From contig CANQNL010000005.1 in assembly GCA_947625215.1 (NCBI GenBank), positions 1 through 37,790 of the forward strand: a stretch of 37,790 nucleotides of DNA. The letters run 5' to 3'. Positions within the stretch are counted from its first letter, which is position 1. Each line of letters opens with the position of its first letter. The notes below the pieces were generated by a model. It saw nothing but the letters and a program-made list of their open reading frames with translations, did not search any database and had not been told where the DNA came from. The position numbers and the translations under genes were made by a program. Below, one piece after another: positions 1-7,509 of the stretch. The DNA is from an uncultured Bacilli bacterium. Lineage in GTDB: Bacteria; Bacillota_I; Bacilli_A; RF39; UBA660.

Positions 1-2
1 TA

Positions 3-92
3 AGAAAGGTGATACGTTATAGGTCGAAGTATGAGACAATTTCAAGCTCCGTTGCTTGCGGCGGAGAATTTGACAATAATAATTATAAATAA
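3..92 (+). CDS. 3' end of an unidentified gene (partial)
   Basis: An open frame enters from the left edge and stops at TAA 90-92; 29 residues are visible, ending ACGGEFDNNNYK. It has ordinary codon composition and the next gene follows on the same strand, so it may be the tail of an upstream gene in the same cluster. Too little remains to name it. It could also be a chance open frame. Confidence 0.35.
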   Translation, partial: RKVIRYRSKYETISSSVACGGEFDNNNYK

Positions 93-105
93 TATAATTA
101 ATATA

Positions 106-122
106 GGGTATTTGCATTACCC
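106..122 (+). other. small hairpin GGGTA/TACCC
   Basis: GGGTA and TACCC flank a 7-base loop in the gap upstream of the surface-protein gene. There is no U-tract, so it is not a convincing terminator. A second small stem (CTCCG 47-51 with CGGAG 62-66) lies inside the partial gene to its left. Confidence 0.25.
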
Positions 123-147
123 ATATAACTATGAATAAAATTGAAAC

Positions 148-163
148 TATAGTTAACACTATA
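148..163. promoter_or_regulatory. inverted repeat, possible operator
   Basis: TATAGT-TAAC-ACTATA is a perfect 6-base inverted repeat ending about 20 bases before the start of the surface-protein gene. Its position next to the ribosome-binding site would suit a repressor site or a leader hairpin. No cognate regulator is visible nearby. Confidence 0.3.
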
Positions 164-183
164 CTTAGAAAGGAAACTAAAAT

Positions 184-1584
184 ATGCGAAGAAGAAAAAG
201 AAAAAATACTATAATAATTGGAAGTTTGTGCGCTATAATAAGTGTAATGGTAGTAGCATATGGTGTTTATGGGAGTTTTCTAAAAGTTGATGGAACAACA
301 AGTATTTCATCAAATTTTAAAGTGTTAATTACAAATATAGAAAGTAAAGATAAAGTCGGAGAAGCTTCAGATGATGGAGATCCAAAATTTGAAAATTTAA
401 GTGCAACTTTCAAAACAAATTTAGTTTCCCCAGGTGATAGTATGACATACGAAATAACTGTAGCTAATCAGGGAAATGTCAATGCTGCTCTTGATAAAAT
501 AGATATAACTAAAAAAGTAAATAAAGCGATAAATGTAACATATGATGGAATAACTGCAGGGGATAAATTAGATGCTGGTACAGAGAAAAAATTTACGATA
601 AAAGTGGAATTTGATTCTAGTGTAACAACGCAGCCAAAAGATACCAATATAACTTTTGATATGAAATTAGAATATGTAGAGGAAGGACAAGATAATAATA
701 AGAGTACAACTACAACAGATGTATTAGTATTTGGTGGCCAGAGTATTCAATTAGTAACTTCTGGAGAGGGCTTATATGCCGATGAATATGAACCAGGTAG
801 ATATGTATATAAAGGAAAAAATCCTGATAATTACATAACATTTAATGGAGAAAATGCCGGTTGGAGGATAATTGGTATTGAAACTGATGGCACAATTAAG
901 ATAATGAGAGCAAGTACTATTGATAAGCAAATTTTTGATATAGCTGGGGCGAGGAAAACAGGATATTGTTCTAAGCAAGATGAATTATGGATAGGTTGTA
1001 ACGTCTGGGCAATAACACCAGAATATGATAATAATAGTGCATTGTCAAACGGTCTAAAAGGTGCTGTAGAAGCCGATTCTACTTTAAAAACTTATTTAAA
1101 TGGAAGCTACTATGAAGGATTAACATCAAATAAAACGGCAATTCAGAATCATCAATTTTACTATGGTCCGGCAACGTGGAATAATGAAAATTTATCTGAT
1201 CAAATAGCAAGCGAAAAAAAGTATTCAGCAAATTCATATGTGGGTATTATGCAAGCTAGTGATTATATTAGATCAAATGCAGATAGTGCTAGTTGTGGAA
1301 CATTAAAATTAGTAATAACAAATTCTTGTACTAGTACAAGCTATATGTCAGTAAGTGATAGTAGTCAGCAGTATTATACAATTACTCCAACATACAATAG
1401 TAGTGCTAATCCCCGAACTAATTCCAGTCATATGATTACCGTATATAATAGAGGTTTATATGATAATAATGGTTCACTTAATTCTTGTGGAGTTCTTCCT
1501 ACCATATATCTAAAATCAGATACTGAATTATCCGGAAAAGGAACTGGGGAAGACCCATTTACTATAACCAATTATATAGAATAA
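184..1584 (+). CDS. SipW/TasA-like secreted surface protein
   Basis: 466 residues. A basic N-terminus (MRRRKRKN) is followed by a hydrophobic segment at about residues 9-30 ending VVAYGVYGSF, the layout of SipW-dependent or CalY/TasA-type exported proteins. Residues about 45-165 look like an extracellular beta-sandwich domain with the phrase VANQGNVNAALDKI. The C-terminal half (from YEPGRYVYKG, about residue 200) resembles the repeat-rich domain of gut Firmicute surface proteins and ends CGVLPTIYLKSD...GTGEDPFTIT; it contains several Cys. AAAGGA precedes the ATG. A terminator follows, so it is the last gene of its unit. Family placement is by pattern recognition; a role as matrix or surface protein is inferred. 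Confidence 0.6.
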   Translation: MRRRKRKNTIIIGSLCAIISVMVVAYGVYGSFLKVDGTTSISSNFKVLITNIESKDKVGEASDDGDPKFENLSATFKTNLVSPGDSMTYEITVANQGNVNAALDKIDITKKVNKAINVTYDGITAGDKLDAGTEKKFTIKVEFDSSVTTQPKDTNITFDMKLEYVEEGQDNNKSTTTTDVLVFGGQSIQLVTSGEGLYADEYEPGRYVYKGKNPDNYITFNGENAGWRIIGIETDGTIKIMRASTIDKQIFDIAGARKTGYCSKQDELWIGCNVWAITPEYDNNSALSNGLKGAVEADSTLKTYLNGSYYEGLTSNKTAIQNHQFYYGPATWNNENLSDQIASEKKYSANSYVGIMQASDYIRSNADSASCGTLKLVITNSCTSTSYMSVSDSSQQYYTITPTYNSSANPRTNSSHMITVYNRGLYDNNGSLNSCGVLPTIYLKSDTELSGKGTGEDPFTITNYIE

Positions 1585-1595
1585 ATAAACTATGT

Positions 1596-1625
1596 AAAAA
1601 CCGAATTTCAAAATTTGGTTTTTTT
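1596..1625 (+). terminator. terminator of the surface-protein gene
   Basis: AAACCGAATTT and AAATTTGGTTT pair (one G-U) around a short loop and run into a T-tract, 12 bases after the stop codon. Confidence 0.7.
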
Positions 1626-1640
1626 GTAAAAAAATATGCT

Positions 1641-1680
1641 AAAAAAAGGGAAATAGGATATTAACGAAGTATATTAAATA
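1641..1680 (+). promoter_or_regulatory. promoter-like motif shared with the exporter operon
   Basis: An A-tract, GGGAAA, then TTAACGAAGTATATTAAA. The same arrangement (A-tract, GGAAAC, TAAACGAAGTATGATAAT) recurs at 16811-16850, directly before the ribosome-binding site of the C39 exporter gene. Spacing is identical in the two copies. Neither has a good TTGACA-type -35 box. It may be an alternative sigma or activator site; here the original downstream gene seems to be lost. Confidence 0.3.
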
Positions 1681-1765
1681 TGAAGTAGTTAGAAAAGAAA
1701 AAATATAAAATAAAAATGTTTATAAATGGTATATTTAGATAATAAATTAACGGTGTTAAAATACC

Positions 1766-1794
1766 TTGAATTTTACTGTAAGTTATATTATAAT
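1766..1794 (+). promoter_or_regulatory. sigma-A type promoter (or conserved remnant) before Rpn tail 1
   Basis: TTGAAT, a 17-base spacer and a perfect TATAAT. The whole block from -35 to -10 is nearly identical to 7166-7194 in front of the second Rpn tail (two differences), so it is either a carried promoter or a conserved bit of the ancestral gene. Confidence 0.5.
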
Positions 1795-2149
1795 GAACAT
1801 GGAAGAGAAGATGATTACAGCATTAACAGCAAAAAGTTTTAAAGAATTAAACAAAATTTTAAAAGAAATCTTAAATAAAGAAGAATTAGAAAGATTCATA
1901 GGGGAAGTGGTTAAGATGAGTAAAGACACATTTAGTATTCACGAATGGGAAAAAGAGAAAACAGAAGAATTACTAAAATATGAAGAGTATCTTTATGGAA
2001 AAAATGAAGGACTTAAAGAAGGTAAAAATGTTGGAATTAAAGAAAAAAGTATTGAAATAGCTAAAAATATGCTTAATAAAAAAATGGATATTAAAATTAT
2101 TTCAGAAATGACTGGTTTAAGTAAAGAAGAAATAGAAAACTTAAAATAG
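1793..2149 (+). CDS. C-terminal fragment of Rpn/PD-(D/E)XK transposase
   Basis: Open frame of about 118 residues; the usable start may be ATG 1811, after GGAAGAG, because a TATAAT lies at 1789-1794. The sequence ITALTAKSFKELNKILKEIL, a Glu/Lys-rich stretch with GxxxGxxxG spacing (GKNEGLKEGKNVGIKEK), and the tail MLNKKMDIKIISEMTGLSKEEI are the standard C-terminal half of Rpn (YhgA-like) recombination-promoting nucleases, which are normally about 280-300 residues. The nuclease core is missing, so this is a decayed mobile gene and probably inactive. A second, shorter tail lies at 7256-7423. Confidence 0.65.
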   Translation: MNMEEKMITALTAKSFKELNKILKEILNKEELERFIGEVVKMSKDTFSIHEWEKEKTEELLKYEEYLYGKNEGLKEGKNVGIKEKSIEIAKNMLNKKMDIKIISEMTGLSKEEIENLK

Positions 2150-2182
2150 GTTTTCTATTTATTTGCATAAAAATTATAAATA

Positions 2183-2212
2183 AAAATACCCAGTTAAAGC
2201 TGGATATTTTTT
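2183..2212. terminator. bidirectional terminator
   Basis: AAAATA-CCAG and CTGG-TATTTT pair with one internal mismatch, with A- and T-tracts on both sides. It serves the Rpn tail on the plus strand and the U32 gene on the minus strand, overlapping the U32 stop codon. Confidence 0.65.
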
Positions 2213-4344
2213 AATAAGCTAATTATTTGTTCTTTAGTTTCATCAAATAGTTCTAATCTAATACTATTTAAGCCAAGATCTTTTAATTCATTTAAATAAT
2301 GAATCAAGTTAATATTATGGTGATGCATTATATGGGTTTTATTATTTTTAATAATAATTGGAAATAATTCATTTTGTCTATTTTGAAGATAATTGCCATT
2401 ATCTGAAATGATATGATTTATAACCATTAATTCTAACTTGCCATATATAATTAACTCAACATTATTATTAACTTTTAAAATGTCTTTTATTTGGTCAATA
2501 GTAAGTTCTGGTGATAGAGTAATTTGTTTAATATTACAATTTTCTAAAAAATTTACACTATAACTATTTACAACATTTAAGAAATAATCAGAATTACATA
2601 TATTATTTTTAGGATATTTATTAATGCTACCTAGTTCAGTTAATAATAATTTCTCATTTTTGAAATCTTGAAAACCATAGGCTGTTCTATCAGTTTTAAA
2701 ATAGACATTATGAGTTTTATATTTTAAATATAAATTATAATTATCAGTATAAATATTATTTACTTTGCCTAGTACCGTTTTTAACTGCTCCTCATTATTT
2801 ACACTAACATTAATAGATAGTGGCCTACTTATTTTATTTATAGCTGGTTTTATTTTTATTTTATTTAAATTTCTTTTAATACTAGTTTTTTTATTAATAA
2901 GTTTTTCTGTTAAAATTCTTCGAAGTTCATTTAACTCTTTTAGAGAAATAAATACATTATTATCCATATCAATATCTATTTTATTTATTATAAAAGGAGT
3001 ATTACCTAATTTAGATAATTGTTTTATAATATTTTCTTTAGTAATTGGGGAAGTAATAGCGGATTTTACAATACTTCCTTTTACATTAATTTTGTTTTTA
3101 TTATCATATATGGTTATCGATAATGGTTTATTTAAATGCATTGTAACTGAAAAATTAATTGTTAATTTCTTTTTTGGATAGCCTCTTAAAGATTCTAAAA
3201 GCTTATAATCTGTAGTTTTTAAAACTGTTTCATTAGTTTTAATATTTAGTTTATTGTCAATAAAAACAATATCACCTTTTTTAGCTTCATTAATTAATAA
3301 ACCTTTAGAATTATATAACTTATTTACTACTAGTCCCTTATTACTATCTTTAAATCTAATACCATCATTTTGCGCGAGATCATCAGTTAATTTAATCATA
3401 ATTCTTTTATTTGTTTTAATAACTTTTCCAATTTCAACGCCGATATGATTTGGGCTGATAGGATTCATTAAGTCTTCATTTTTCTTTTCAAATAAATGTC
3501 CCTCAGTAAACTGGCGATTAAATAGTTTTTCTAAGTCTCTAGTTTCCATTTTTGTTTGCTTATTATCAATAAGTTCACGGTACATTTTAGTTACAAAATA
3601 AACATATTCAGGGCTTTTCATTCTTCCTTCAATTTTTAGGCTTTGAACATTACTATTTAAAATTTTATTTATTTGTTTAGTTGTATTTAATTCTTTTGGA
3701 CTAAGAAGATAATTGCCTTCAGTTTTTACTGGCTTACCATTTTTAATTAAAGTATATGGTAAGCGGCAAGGTCCTGCACATTTTCCTCTATTGCCACTTC
3801 TACCACCATTTAAACTGCTAAATAAACAACTACCACTATAACAGATACATAAAGCGCCGTGAATAAATATCTCTTTATCGATTTGTGTTTTTAAATTATT
3901 AATTTGTTTTAACGATAATTCTCTAGCTAAGACAACCCTTTTAACGCCTAAATCTTTATATAATTTTAAAACCTCATCATTACAATTATTAGTTTGCGTA
4001 GAAGCGTGAATTTCTAAATCAGGGATAATCTTTCTTATTAAACTAATCATTCCAATATCTTGCATTATAACAGCATCTACACCATTTAAATAAAGAAATT
4101 TAAGATAATCTATGAAATCATCTATTTCACGTTCATAAATAATAGTATTGGCAGTTATATAAACTTTCACATCGTATGTATGAGCATATTTAATAGCTTT
4201 AATTAATTCTTCGTTAGTAAAATTATCCGCAAAATTTCGCGCACCATAATTTTTACCACCGATATATACCGCATCTGCTCCTGCGTGGATAGCGGCTTTT
4301 AAAGCCTCCATATTACCAGCGGGGCTTAATAATTCTGGTTTCAT
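2194..4344 (-). CDS. peptidase U32 family protein, RlhA/YdcP-like
   Basis: 716 residues beginning MKPELLSPAGNMEAL, the classic U32 opening (a TIM-barrel with a conserved ELLAPAG-type strand). The family's cysteine cluster is present: C166, C168, C173, then NRGKCAGPCRLPY with C189 and C193. A long C-terminal part beyond residue 400 matches the collagenase-like DUF3656 architecture of RlhA (YdcP), which in E. coli is needed for hydroxylation of 23S rRNA C2501; relatives TrhP/YrrO act on tRNA U34. The names 'protease' and 'collagenase' are historical. GGTGAT lies just before the start, with a TATAAT-like box at 4360-4365 on this strand. Monocistronic and divergent from the next gene. Target RNA is inferred, not shown. 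Confidence 0.85.
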   Translation of the reverse strand: MKPELLSPAGNMEALKAAIHAGADAVYIGGKNYGARNFADNFTNEELIKAIKYAHTYDVKVYITANTIIYEREIDDFIDYLKFLYLNGVDAVIMQDIGMISLIRKIIPDLEIHASTQTNNCNDEVLKLYKDLGVKRVVLARELSLKQINNLKTQIDKEIFIHGALCICYSGSCLFSSLNGGRSGNRGKCAGPCRLPYTLIKNGKPVKTEGNYLLSPKELNTTKQINKILNSNVQSLKIEGRMKSPEYVYFVTKMYRELIDNKQTKMETRDLEKLFNRQFTEGHLFEKKNEDLMNPISPNHIGVEIGKVIKTNKRIMIKLTDDLAQNDGIRFKDSNKGLVVNKLYNSKGLLINEAKKGDIVFIDNKLNIKTNETVLKTTDYKLLESLRGYPKKKLTINFSVTMHLNKPLSITIYDNKNKINVKGSIVKSAITSPITKENIIKQLSKLGNTPFIINKIDIDMDNNVFISLKELNELRRILTEKLINKKTSIKRNLNKIKIKPAINKISRPLSINVSVNNEEQLKTVLGKVNNIYTDNYNLYLKYKTHNVYFKTDRTAYGFQDFKNEKLLLTELGSINKYPKNNICNSDYFLNVVNSYSVNFLENCNIKQITLSPELTIDQIKDILKVNNNVELIIYGKLELMVINHIISDNGNYLQNRQNELFPIIIKNNKTHIMHHHNINLIHYLNELKDLGLNSIRLELFDETKEQIISLLKNIQL

Positions 4345-4435
4345 AAAATCACCATCATCATTATAGCTTAATTTTAAAAAAATATAAAGTTAAGAAAGTT
4401 AGACTTATTTAATATGATTTAAATTATTTTAACTT

Positions 4436-4463
4436 TTGACAAAAAAAATAAATACAGTATAAT
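4436..4463 (+). promoter_or_regulatory. sigma-A promoter
   Basis: TTGACA, 16-base spacer, TATAAT, then AGGGGATGAT before the ATG of the following gene. Both hexamers are perfect. Confidence 0.75.
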
Positions 4464-4482
4464 AAAATTAATAGGGGATGAT

Positions 4483-5313
4483 ATGATGACTAAAAAAGAA
4501 AAACTGGATGTTAAAGCATTTAGCTTATGGGTTAAACACGGTAAATTTAAGCAGCGAGTAGATATTCCATTAACTAAAAGAGGTTTTAAAGGAAAAATTG
4601 TCGGCGGGAAACAAACTTATTTAATGGCTATTGATGATTTTACAACTAAATTTTCAGGGCCTGATGAGCTTATTAATTATATTCGTGATAATGATTTAGC
4701 TAAAATCAAAACTTGTGATAACAATGAGGTTGAAATCATAATTACTTATGATGGGCCTTATCATTTTGATGGTAATCTATCAGTAATATATAATGATAAT
4801 GAAGAACTTAATAGATTTTTAAGCGCAAATCCAGTAAAAGGCATTTTTGAAAGCCTTAACCCATATGTTTATAATTTTCAAAAGAGTATTATAGAAAATT
4901 GGAAAGTTAGTCCAGAATATAGAATGTTTATGACCGATTCAAAAAATATTTATTATGATAGTGATTTACCACTTACTTTAGACTTTTATAAAGATGAAAT
5001 ATTAACTAATGATAATTTAACAATTGGGCCAACAATGGAATATCATAATATCCGTGGTAACTGCCTTGCTAATAAAAATTTAAAAAGGGAATTACAAAAA
5101 ATAGAATATAATAGATTAGTTCCATTTAATGAAAAAAAAGATTATGAAGAGGATAAAGTAACAAAACCAACAGTCTCTAATATTAGAATAATAAATTTAC
5201 CTAAGAAAAACGCAAAAATAAAAAAAGAGACTACTGAACAAATGGCTCTTTTTAATGCATATGATTATGAAGAAGATTATGGATTTAATAGCGGAAATTT
5301 AAGAAGGGGTTAA
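4483..5313 (+). CDS. hypothetical protein, 276 aa
   Basis: Two consecutive ATGs (4483, 4486) follow AGGGGATG; either can be the start. No signal peptide or membrane segment. The first half alternates beta-like hydrophobics (FKGKIVGGKQTYLMAIDDF; VEIIITYDGPYHFDGNLSVIY); the second half is mixed and becomes charged, with a Lys-rich linker near residue 235 and an acidic Tyr-rich end (NAYDYEEDYGF). I do not recognise the family. It has its own strong promoter and a terminator shared with the convergent Fic-like gene, so it is a single-gene unit. Confidence 0.7.
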   Translation: MMTKKEKLDVKAFSLWVKHGKFKQRVDIPLTKRGFKGKIVGGKQTYLMAIDDFTTKFSGPDELINYIRDNDLAKIKTCDNNEVEIIITYDGPYHFDGNLSVIYNDNEELNRFLSANPVKGIFESLNPYVYNFQKSIIENWKVSPEYRMFMTDSKNIYYDSDLPLTLDFYKDEILTNDNLTIGPTMEYHNIRGNCLANKNLKRELQKIEYNRLVPFNEKKDYEEDKVTKPTVSNIRIINLPKKNAKIKKETTEQMALFNAYDYEEDYGFNSGNLRRG

Positions 5314-5325
5314 AATCCCTTTTTA
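5304..5325. terminator. shared convergent terminator
   Basis: AAGGGGTT and AATCCCTT pair with a G-U, with T's on the plus side, in the 9-base gap between two converging genes. Confidence 0.55.
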
Positions 5326-5883
5326 TTGGGAGTTTTTAAATAGATTAACTAATTTATTTATGTCATAGTAAAAGGCATATATAGTTGCTTCTTTTAATTC
5401 ATTTTCATCGATATTTTTAAATGAAAAATTAAAACCCTTGTCTTTTATAAACGCTTCTAAAAATGTTTTAATGGTTATATCATTGCCATCTCTAAAAGGG
5501 GCAATGATAGATAGCTCACTATAATAATAAGCAAGGAAATTATATAAATCATCTTGATTATTTATTTTGACATCATTTAAAAGTTTAAATAAATCGTGGA
5601 GGCATAAATCAACTACATTTGATCTGCACATCATTATATTATAAGTAACAATATTTTCATCACGTAAATTTCCGGCAAACTCATATAATTCATCAAATAA
5701 ATATTTATGGAGATTTAAAAAATCTTCTTTTTTAAAGCTATTAAGTTTTACATTTTTTAATTTTTTTTCTAAAATTTCCTTCTCTTTGATATCTAGTTTT
5801 TCACTATCCATAATTTCAAATTTATTTTTTAAAGTTCCGTTTGGATATGTCCATAAAGAATCAGCTGTAAAAGGTCTTTCCAT
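5323..5883 (-). CDS. degenerate Fic-domain protein (catalytic His lost)
   Basis: 186 residues with a full-length Fic/Doc layout: an N-terminal YPNGTLKNKFEI (matching the YPGTxVLKNKLGI opening of VbhT-like Fic proteins), the helix FLNLHKYLFDELYEFAGNLRDENI (family: the H-x-LF-x-DVYEWAG-x-LR stretch), and the position of the active loop. That loop should read HPFx(D/E)GNGRxxR but here is APFRDGNDITIKTF (A128 to F141): the catalytic His is Ala, and the NGR anion-binding part is ND-I. It should not transfer AMP. The reading frame is intact and has a promoter, so the protein may have been kept as a non-enzymatic binder or is an early-stage relic. A canonical Fic lies at 31021-31755. Confidence 0.75.
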   Translation of the reverse strand: MERPFTADSLWTYPNGTLKNKFEIMDSEKLDIKEKEILEKKLKNVKLNSFKKEDFLNLHKYLFDELYEFAGNLRDENIVTYNIMMCRSNVVDLCLHDLFKLLNDVKINNQDDLYNFLAYYYSELSIIAPFRDGNDITIKTFLEAFIKDKGFNFSFKNIDENELKEATIYAFYYDINKLVNLFKNSQ

Positions 5884-5900
5884 ACATAATCACCAATTTA

Positions 5901-5929
5901 ATTATATATTAAAAAATATAATTTGTCCT
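5901..5929 (-). promoter_or_regulatory. promoter of the degenerate Fic gene
   Basis: On the minus strand: AGGACA, 17-base spacer, TATAAT, followed by GGTGATTATGT and the start codon. Confidence 0.5.
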
Positions 5930-5979
5930 TAGTTTTTATGAAAAAATAATTACATATAATTATTTTGAGGTGTGATGTA

Positions 5980-6672
5980 ATGAAAGAATTTTTAAAAAAA
6001 CTTTTTAAGGACTTCTATATTTTAACGGCTTCTTATTCAAATAATGTCTTCCCAGATCCTCTTACTAAAGAAGAAGAGGAAGAGTATATAAAAAAAGCTA
6101 ATATGGGTGATAAAGAGGCAAGGAGTAAACTTATTGAACATAACTTAAGATTAGTTGCTCATATTGTTAAAAAATATGATCATAGAAAAGAAGACGTTGA
6201 TGATTTAATAAGTATCGGAACAATAGGTCTTATAAAAGGTGTAGATAGTTATTCATTTAAACATAAAACTAGACTTACTACATACTGCGCTAGATGTATA
6301 GAAAATGAAATCTTAATGCATTTTCGTAGCGATAAAAAAAATAGTAAAAATATAAGTATCGATGAAAGTGTCGGATTCGATAAAGAAGGAAATGTTATAA
6401 CATTTTTAGATATTTTAAAAACTCCAAAGCCTGACTTTGCATTAGATATACATAAACAAGATAATTTAAAACTATTAAAAAAATATTTTGATGTCCTTAC
6501 TGATCGCGAAAAAGAAATAATAATTAAAAGGTATGGATTAAATGGCAATGATGAGGTTACACAAAAAGAAATCGCTAAAGAATTTGGAATATCGCGAAGT
6601 TATGTTTCTAGAATAGAAAAACGCGCATTAACTAAAATATTACGAGAGTTTATAAAACATAATAAGCAATAG
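5980..6672 (+). CDS. sigK: SigK-like sporulation sigma factor
   Basis: 230 residues from ATG 5980; the TTG at 5965 is ignored because the Shine-Dalgarno GAGGTG (5967-5972) lies after it. Region 2 contains LIEHNLRLVAHIVKKYD, DVDDLISIGTIGLIKGVDSY and YCARCIENEILMHFRS, nearly the SigE/SigK signature; region 4 carries LTDREKEIIIKRYGL and the helix-turn-helix TQKEIAKEFGISRSYVSRIEKRAL. The start MKEFLKKLFKDFYILTASYSNNVFPDPL lines up with B. subtilis pro-SigK up to the NNAFPQPL block, so a short membrane-associated pro-peptide may remain. The gene is in one piece (no skin element). SigK directs late mother-cell transcription. SigE or SigG is a less likely assignment, since the NNxFPxPL motif is SigK-like. 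Confidence 0.8.
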   Translation: MKEFLKKLFKDFYILTASYSNNVFPDPLTKEEEEEYIKKANMGDKEARSKLIEHNLRLVAHIVKKYDHRKEDVDDLISIGTIGLIKGVDSYSFKHKTRLTTYCARCIENEILMHFRSDKKNSKNISIDESVGFDKEGNVITFLDILKTPKPDFALDIHKQDNLKLLKKYFDVLTDREKEIIIKRYGLNGNDEVTQKEIAKEFGISRSYVSRIEKRALTKILREFIKHNKQ

Positions 6673-6674
6673 AA

Positions 6675-6699
6675 AAACGAGTTATTTTTAACTCGTTTA
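6675..6699. terminator. convergent terminator after sigK
   Basis: AAACGAGTT and AACTCGTTT pair around a T-rich loop; it overlaps the stop of the convergent minus-strand gene. T-tract after the stem is short. Confidence 0.55.
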
Positions 6700-7035
6700 T
6701 ATATGCATAAGAATATAAGTAATCATTCCAGTACCCATAAAAGCGGTAATAAAAGCAAGAATTGAACAGTGAACAAAAGCATATTCCATATGATGATCAG
6801 TAGCGGTTGTCCAAGGAAGTAATTTCTTCTTTTCTTTTTTAGCTTCTATTTTAGGCTTAGGTTCTAAAAAAACTTTTTCATCATTATCAAGTGGTAAAGT
6901 ATCAAGCTCTAAAGTTTTCTCCATTTCATCAGTGGGAATTTCAGTAATTAATTCATTAAGCAAACTATCTTCATTTGATGTATCGACTTTGCTATAATTA
7001 AACACATCTTCATTGTTATATAAATTTTGCTTCAT
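6697..7035 (-). CDS. tail-anchored membrane protein, 112 aa
   Basis: Residues 1-65 are acidic and polar (Glu/Asp-rich), followed by a basic patch KIEAKKEKKKLL and one hydrophobic segment near the C-terminus (CSILAFITAFMGTGMITYILMHI). The layout suggests a cytoplasmic N-terminus with a single C-terminal anchor. AAAGGTGGTGAG precedes the start and a good promoter lies upstream. No family recognised. Confidence 0.65.
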   Translation of the reverse strand: MKQNLYNNEDVFNYSKVDTSNEDSLLNELITEIPTDEMEKTLELDTLPLDNDEKVFLEPKPKIEAKKEKKKLLPWTTATDHHMEYAFVHCSILAFITAFMGTGMITYILMHI

Positions 7036-7061
7036 AAACTCACCACCTTTTATCTGATTTT

Positions 7062-7090
7062 ATTATACTATATTAAGTAATATTTTTCAA
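7062..7090 (-). promoter_or_regulatory. promoter of the tail-anchored protein gene
   Basis: Minus strand: TTGAAA, 17-base spacer, TATAAT, about 27 bases before the start codon. Confidence 0.65.
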
Positions 7091-7165
7091 TAAGTTTATG
7101 ATAAACAAAATACTACATTTTTTTTAAAATATATTTAATGCTATATACATTAATCCATAAAAATC

Positions 7166-7194
7166 TTGAATTTTACTATCAGTTATATTATAAT
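7166..7194 (+). promoter_or_regulatory. promoter-like block before Rpn tail 2
   Basis: TTGAAT, 17-base spacer, TATAAT; same block as at 1766-1794 with two differences. Read as protein in one frame, both copies give LEFY-x-x-LYYNE, so an origin in coding DNA of the ancestral transposase cannot be excluded. Confidence 0.45.
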
Positions 7195-7255
7195 GAATTA
7201 AGAAAATTTACAAAAATAAAATATCTCTAAATTAAGAATAGGAAAAGTGGTATAA

Positions 7256-7423
7256 ATGAATAAAAGTATAAATGATAGTAAGGTAAAAAAGAAAGAATTA
7301 GACGATATAAAAAAAGAAAATAAAACACAAATAGCTAAGCATATGCTGGATGAAAAAATTGATATTGCGTTAATTGCTAAAATAACAGGTTTATCACACG
7401 AAGAAATAGGAAAATTAAAATAG
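7256..7423 (+). pseudogene. second C-terminal remnant of Rpn/PD-(D/E)XK transposase
   Basis: A 55-residue open frame, Lys/Glu-rich at first, whose end (QIAKHMLDEKIDIALIAKITGL, then SHEEIGKLK) is the same conserved tail as in the fragment at 1793-2149. Everything N-terminal is gone. The upstream 7195-7255 is non-coding and A-rich. Two tails 5.4 kb apart, both on the plus strand, show repeated past insertion of this family here. It is unlikely to encode a functional product. Confidence 0.5.
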
Positions 7424-7455
7424 CTTTTCTTGTTGTAAATAATACTTAAAATAGT

Positions 7456-7483
7456 TTTGATTTGTAAGCGAATGTGTTATAAT
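7456..7483 (+). promoter_or_regulatory. promoter of ftsK/spoIIIE
   Basis: TTTGAT (or TTGATT one base on), 15-16 base spacer and TATAAT, followed after 14 bases by GGAGG at 7497-7501. Confidence 0.55.
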
Positions 7484-7509
7484 AAAAAGAGATAATGGAG
7501 GTAAAAACT

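Noticed and set aside
47-66. CTCCG/CGGAG stem as an integron attC-like site
   Set aside because: No RYYYAAC/GTTRRRY core sites, no integrase gene, and it lies in a probable coding frame.
2765-3448. Plus-strand hydrophobic open frames inside the U32 gene
   Set aside because: Antisense to a well-conserved gene; hydrophobicity comes from reading AT-rich codons backward.
5965-5979. TTG as sigK start
   Set aside because: The Shine-Dalgarno sequence lies downstream of it; ATG 5980 fits.
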